Below, piece by piece: positions 14,087 to 17,124 of a stretch of DNA of 17,124 nucleotides. The DNA comes from JBCDBL01 sp039183635 (GTDB taxonomy: Bacteria > Pseudomonadota > Alphaproteobacteria > Caulobacterales > Parvularculaceae), in the NCBI GenBank assembly GCA_039183635.1, contig JBCDBL010000095.1, positions 1-17,124 of the forward strand. Direction: 5' to 3'. The translations under genes were made by a program, and so were the position numbers. Every line of letters begins with the position of its first letter. Position 1 is the first letter of the stretch. The notes beneath the pieces are model-generated. The model searched no databases. It saw only the letters and a program-made list of their open reading frames with translations, and was not told the origin of the DNA.

Positions 14087-15085
14087 TTACAGGAGGCCGG
14101 CGTCGCTTGCGAGCTTTTCGAGCGGGGTTTCTGGCCGCGCGCCGAAATGTGAAATCACTTCGCTGGCCGCAAGGGACGCAATGCGCCCTGCGCGCGCCAG
14201 ATCCATGCCTTTTGCAACGCCGAAAAGAAGGCCGGCGGCATAGGCGTCGCCCGCGCCTGTCGTGTCAACGAGGCGCGGCGGCGCGACGGCCTCGACCGTC
14301 ACGATATCGCCCTCGCGCGGTACGAGGATCGAGCCCTCGCCAGAGCGGGTGATCGCCGTGAGGCTCGCGGCTTCGCGGGCTTTTTCCGCCATCACCGCAA
14401 GGTCGCTCGACCCGAAAAGCGTCGCCGCTTCATGCTCGTTCGCCAGGAGGATATCCACATGGTCGCCGACAAAGGCCGTCACCCTGTCGAAATGCCGCTC
14501 GACGCAGCCGGCGTCTGAAAGCGTCAGGGACGTCCGCTGGCCGGCGTCATGGGCCGCCGTGCTCGCGGCGACAAACGCGTCGCGCGCTTTGGGCACGTCG
14601 AACAGATAGCCCTCAAAAAACGTGATCGCCGCGCGCGCGATCTGACTTGCGTCGATATCATCGGCGGTGATGCATGTCGCCGCGCCCAGAAAGGTCGTCA
14701 TGGAGCGCTGCGCGTCCGGCGTCACATTGACGAGACAGCGCCCGGTGCCGGGCCCGTCCGTCAGCGGCGTCGTTTCATATTCCACGTCAATGGCTTGCAG
14801 GTCATGACGGAAGATGCCGCCAAGCGTGTCGTCTGCGACCTTGCCCACATAGCCGCCCTTGCCGCCGAGCGAGGCGACGCAGGCGATGGAGTTCGCCACC
14901 GACCCGCCGGAAATTTCAACGCCCGGGGCCATCGCATCGTAAATGCTGGTCGCCTGTGCGCCGTCAATCAGCGTCATGCCGCCTTTTTCGATCTTGTGAT
15001 CGGCGAGAAACTGGTCGTCGGCTTTCGCCAGAACATCGACAATAGCGTTGCCGACGCCGAGAACATCGAGTGCATTCTGGGTCAT
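14087..15085 (-). CDS. PfkB-family kinase, adenosine-kinase-like
   Basis: 332 residues with the ribokinase/PfkB layout. SGGSVANSIACVASLGGKGGYVG (around 59-81) is the N-terminal substrate-binding signature, and DTTGAGDAYAAG (274-285) is the ATP/anion-hole signature with catalytic base Asp280. NEHEAATLF is the conserved mid-domain motif. The pattern (VGNAIVDVLAK at the start and GMTLID) is that of the alphaproteobacterial adenosine kinase subgroup, which phosphorylates adenosine or a related nucleoside or sugar, but the exact substrate cannot be assigned. The ATG at 15083-15085 has AAGGA six bases upstream. It is the first gene of a pair with the downstream hydrolase. Confidence 0.92.
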   Translation of the reverse strand: MTQNALDVLGVGNAIVDVLAKADDQFLADHKIEKGGMTLIDGAQATSIYDAMAPGVEISGGSVANSIACVASLGGKGGYVGKVADDTLGGIFRHDLQAIDVEYETTPLTDGPGTGRCLVNVTPDAQRSMTTFLGAATCITADDIDASQIARAAITFFEGYLFDVPKARDAFVAASTAAHDAGQRTSLTLSDAGCVERHFDRVTAFVGDHVDILLANEHEAATLFGSSDLAVMAEKAREAASLTAITRSGEGSILVPREGDIVTVEAVAPPRLVDTTGAGDAYAAGLLFGVAKGMDLARAGRIASLAASEVISHFGARPETPLEKLASDAGLL

Positions 15086-15268
15086 GGCGGTCCTTTTTTT
15101 ACTTAACTGCGGCTTGGGAAAACTAAGGAAGGTCTCTTCGTTCCGGTTGGCTTATAGAAAGGCGGGCGCCGCGGCGCAAGCAAAGGGCTGCGGCGATTTT
15201 GACGCGGCGCGCGCAGCGGCGTATGGCGAGACAAAGCCGCTCGTTCAACCGTAAACAGAGTAAAGCAG

Positions 15269-15673
15269 ATGACAGTTTTCGCGCGCCGCCAGAAGAATAT
15301 GGTCAAGAGGGCAGCCTCCATCAGGATCGCCGCGGGCGGCGCCCTGTTCGCCCTCGCGGCCTGCGCCACGGACCCGCAAACCCCGCCCGCCGCCGGCCCG
15401 GACGCCGCGAGCGCCCCCAGCCGGCCGGCGATCAAGGCTTCCGCGCTCATGGGCGCGCGGCCGCAAGCGCTCTCCCAGCTCCTTGGCGCGCCGTCGCTCA
15501 CCCGCCGTGAAGGGCCGGGTGAGTTCCGCCGCTACGCCATGGCCGGCTGCACGCTGATTGTTATTCTTTATCCGGATGAAAAAGGCGACACCCGCGTTGT
15601 GCATCTCGACGCCGCGGCGAAAAACGCCGGCGGCGCGAAACCGGATGTTGGCGAGTGCCTCGCGGCCGGGTGA
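15269..15673 (+). CDS. Small lipoprotein of unknown function
   Basis: 134 residues with a basic N-terminus, hydrophobic core and a good lipobox LAAC, then a Pro/Ala-rich tether and a compact domain of about 80 residues (ASALMGARPQALSQLLGAPSLTRREGPGEFRRYAMAGCTL in outline: a LIGAT/GAP-RREG-W/RYA-C pattern seen in many alphaproteobacterial lipoproteins related to the SmpA/BamE-like fold by shape). A second start at 15299 (MVKRAAS) would give a more usual signal length. It is divergent from the PfkB-type kinase by 183 bases. The role is unknown; the fold comparison is an inference from pattern only. Confidence 0.75.
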   Translation: MTVFARRQKNMVKRAASIRIAAGGALFALAACATDPQTPPAAGPDAASAPSRPAIKASALMGARPQALSQLLGAPSLTRREGPGEFRRYAMAGCTLIVILYPDEKGDTRVVHLDAAAKNAGGAKPDVGECLAAG

Positions 15674-15715
15674 GACGCATCCGGTCCAGGCGCCAGCCTC
15701 ATAATCACTAACTGA

Positions 15716-15783
15716 CGGTCGCGGCCAGGGCGCCGGGCGAAAAAGTGGCGCTCGGCTTTTCGCCCCGACCGCAAATGCGGTCG
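15716..15783 (+). other. Cluster of competing hairpins after the small lipoprotein gene
   Basis: Three stems can form. A: GGGCGAAAA (15735-15743) with TTTTCGCCC (15757-15765), 9 bp. B: CGACCGC (15766-15772) with GCGGTCG (15777-15783), 7 bp around a 4-base loop. C: CGGTCG (15716-15721) with CGACCG (15766-15771), which encloses A and excludes B. The cluster starts 42 bases after the stop codon and could end transcription or stabilise the mRNA; there is no clean T tract after B. The rest of 15674-15843 holds no gene. Confidence 0.4.
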
Positions 15784-15835
15784 AATCCTTAAGTCGGCGC
15801 GCCTTCGCACGCGGGCCGGCGCGACGACTAAAAAT

Positions 15836-15877
15836 CCAGATCATCAGGGGGCGCCAAGTAAACGCCCGATGATCTGG
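15836..15877. repeat. 10-bp perfect inverted repeat at the IS5-type fragment's end
   Basis: CCAGATCATC (15836-15845) is the exact complement of GATGATCTGG (15868-15877). Inside, GGGCG (15849-15853) pairs with CGCCC (15863-15867) after a 3-base bulge, leaving a 9-base loop, so the whole is a long hairpin. It includes the last codons and stop of the transposase fragment. It may be an original IS end, a target hairpin, or a terminator. Confidence 0.6.
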
Positions 15878-16035
15878 GTTACAGCTGACACGAAGGCGTC
15901 GGCTCGTCGGTCATAGCGCGTTCCGATGCAGCGAACGTCTTTCAACCGTCCAAACATGCGCCCGGCAGCAGGCTGGTTCTGATAAAGAGCGGGCGAAAAC
16001 CGGGGTTTACACCTGCGGTTAGAATTTGGTTGGAT
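15844..16035 (-). pseudogene. IS5-type transposase, C-terminal remnant
   Basis: The minus strand encodes a tail with PRFSPALYQNQPAAGRMFG, then RLKDVRCIGTRYDRRADAFVSAV, then stop at 15844-15846. This matches the C-terminus of IS5-family transposases (ALYRQR..IERMFGRLKDWRRIATRYD), including the final catalytic-Glu region, where IE is here replaced by AG (PAAGRMF), so the catalytic Glu appears lost. The recognisable part begins about 16035; upstream residues do not fit the family. No intact copy or terminal repeats are visible, so this is a decayed fragment. It is a different IS type from the two at the window edges. Confidence 0.75.
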
Positions 16036-16225
16036 GCGACTGTTATCAGTATACAAACTGATCTTCAGCCAGCCGAAACAGGTGATCGAACATACCAAGC
16101 GCCCGTCTGGAGGGATGAAGCACCGTTTGCGCTGCTGCACAGAGACCGGGATTGGTGCATAATGGACATTGGCTTAATACGATTTACGTTACATAATCGC
16201 CGGGCTGGCTTAAAGAGGTAAAGCG

Positions 16226-16975
16226 GTGATGACTAATCGGAATTGGCTTCTTGCAGTGTTCGGCATTTTCACGTTGAGCGCACCAGCTTCCGCATCAGAC
16301 CACCTAATTCCCGAGGCTTCGGTTTTTACTCAAAACTACCATGCACCAACTTACTCGCTTTACGCAAAACGACTTTCAAGGATGTCAGGCATAAATGTCT
16401 TCGGAAACGTGTTCGTAGCGCCGGCATTCGAAAATGCTTTTACCGTGCACTTCGAGGAAGAAGAGGACGAGTATACGCTTGTTTGTATGGAGCTTGAGAT
16501 CGGGTTGTATGCCTATCAGTTGCTAGCTGAGATGAGAGCAGGCACCGTCAAATACGAGACTAAAGAGGAAACTTTACAACAAATTGATGAGTTAGAACAA
16601 AACCTGCCTGCGGACGTTATGGATGTCGAAGCAAAAGTTATCGAGGTGCCTCTTCCGAGCGAATTAGGAACCGAATTGACACGCACTTGGGGACAAATGC
16701 TTTATCAAACGCGCTATCCAGAAACCGACCTAGCAGAGGAAGGCTACGCAAGTTTCACACCTGGAGAGGACGGTACGTATCATCACTTTTCGTTTTTTCA
16801 TGGATCGATGCCCTTGTCAGGCTGGATTTGGGATTATCCACCAAACGGGAGAGTTGCAAAATTGGTTGAGATTGTGCGTGTCGCGAAATCAACTTGCAAT
16901 AATGATGAGGCGCGGGACCTAAGTGCATTGGAGTCGAGTGTAGCCAAGCTAAGTCAAGAGTTGTCGAATGACTAG
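16226..16975 (+). CDS. Secreted protein of unknown function
   Basis: About 249 residues; unrecognised. A clear Sec signal peptide (NWLLAVFGIFTLSAPASAS, likely cut at ASA-SD) directs it to the periplasm or beyond. The mature part is acidic (FEEEEDEYT; KEETLQQIDELEQ, a likely helix) and mixed alpha/beta, with only two Cys in the mature chain. AGAGG (16214-16218) lies before a GTG at 16226 and an ATG at 16229; either may start. The gene is more A/T rich than the core of the window and sits between an IS5-type remnant and an IS1182-like end, which suggests acquired DNA. The stop TAG (16973-16975) is two bases before the IS boundary, so the original C-terminus may have been altered by insertion. 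Confidence 0.75.
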   Translation: MMTNRNWLLAVFGIFTLSAPASASDHLIPEASVFTQNYHAPTYSLYAKRLSRMSGINVFGNVFVAPAFENAFTVHFEEEEDEYTLVCMELEIGLYAYQLLAEMRAGTVKYETKEETLQQIDELEQNLPADVMDVEAKVIEVPLPSELGTELTRTWGQMLYQTRYPETDLAEEGYASFTPGEDGTYHHFSFFHGSMPLSGWIWDYPPNGRVAKLVEIVRVAKSTCNNDEARDLSALESSVAKLSQELSND

Positions 16976-16977
16976 TT

Positions 16978-17124
16978 TTGGCGGATTGTGTTGAAAAAGG
17001 TCTCAGTTTTCCCAACAAATCGTGATTCCCTGAAATTGATTTCAGCGATGGAGCGATTTGATGATGGGAGATCGTCTGAGCGGTCAGGATGAGCTGTTCT
17101 ACGAATTTTCGATGGAGCGCTTTG
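16978..17124 (+). mobile_element. Left end of a second IS1182-like insertion sequence (partial)
   Basis: It begins with TTGGCGGATTGTGTTGAA (16978-16995), the inverted copy of 111-128, followed by an A/T-rich leader of about 65 bases and a transposase start at 17061. It runs past the window end. Its orientation is the same as that of the left-edge copy, so the two form a direct pair. Confidence 0.8.
17061..17124 (+). CDS. IS1182-like transposase, N-terminal end (cut by window edge)
   Basis: ATG ATG at 17061 opens the frame MMGDRLSGQDELFYEFSMER, close to the stereotyped opening of IS1182-family transposases (MMG-x5-9-Q-x-LFY-x-F-S/N-L/M-E). Only 21 codons are visible. GATGGAGCG lies upstream and may hold the ribosome binding site. 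The body and the DDE residues lie outside the window. Confidence 0.72.
   Translation, partial: MMGDRLSGQDELFYEFSMERF

Noticed and set aside
16045..16062. ATCAGT/ACTGAT palindrome upstream of the secreted-protein gene
   Set aside because: Six base pairs only, 160 bases from the gene, with no promoter elements around it that would make it a convincing operator.

Overview
The window is a stretch of GC-rich chromosome, most likely from an alphaproteobacterium. Supporting signs are a dnaK-dnaJ pair with a GTTG-N17-CTATAA type heat-shock promoter, a Slam/TbpB-like lipoprotein pair, and HxlR, MAPEG, DUF427 and DUF3088 genes of the kind common in marine Alphaproteobacteria (Hyphomonas or Parvularcula relatives fit, but genus cannot be decided from the sequence). 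The two outermost regions (about 130-950 and 16,000-17,124) are visibly richer in A/T than the core.

Layout. Positions 1-128 are the right end of an IS1182-like element: a transposase C-terminus plus a terminal repeat. An orphan four-helix-type membrane protein follows on the minus strand (179-589), then a gene-poor stretch with one possible micro-ORF. Next is a minus-strand operon of an HxlR-type regulator, a DUF3088 thioredoxin-like protein (ATGA overlap with the regulator) and a DUF427 protein (2067-954). A MAPEG membrane protein (2277-2672) is divergent from it, and the space between holds a good promoter overlapped by an inverted repeat, a likely HxlR operator. An MFS exporter (2819-4111) and a GAF-PAS-histidine kinase-receiver hybrid (4246-6372) follow on the plus strand.

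The core is dnaK (9781-7844) and dnaJ (7567-6428) on the minus strand, separated by a 276-bp spacer with two inverted repeats. Divergent from dnaK is the most interesting module: a surface-type lipoprotein with a TbpB-like C-terminal barrel (10116-11378), a very strong intrinsic terminator, then a Slam (DUF560) outer-membrane protein (11560-13146). Slam proteins deliver lipoproteins to the cell surface, so these two probably form a secretor and its substrate. Converging on them is a minus-strand pair of a PfkB/adenosine-kinase-like sugar or nucleoside kinase (15085-14087) and a membrane-anchored dienelactone-hydrolase-type enzyme (14076-13198).

The right part has a small lipoprotein (15269-15673), a hairpin cluster, a decayed IS5-type transposase fragment (16035-15844), an unrecognised secreted protein (16226-16975) and, two bases after its stop codon, the left end of a second IS1182-like element that runs out of the window. 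The left and right IS ends share a perfect 18-bp terminal inverted repeat and carry transposases in the same orientation, so about 16.8 kb including dnaKJ lies between two directly oriented IS copies. No tRNA, rRNA or CRISPR array was seen.
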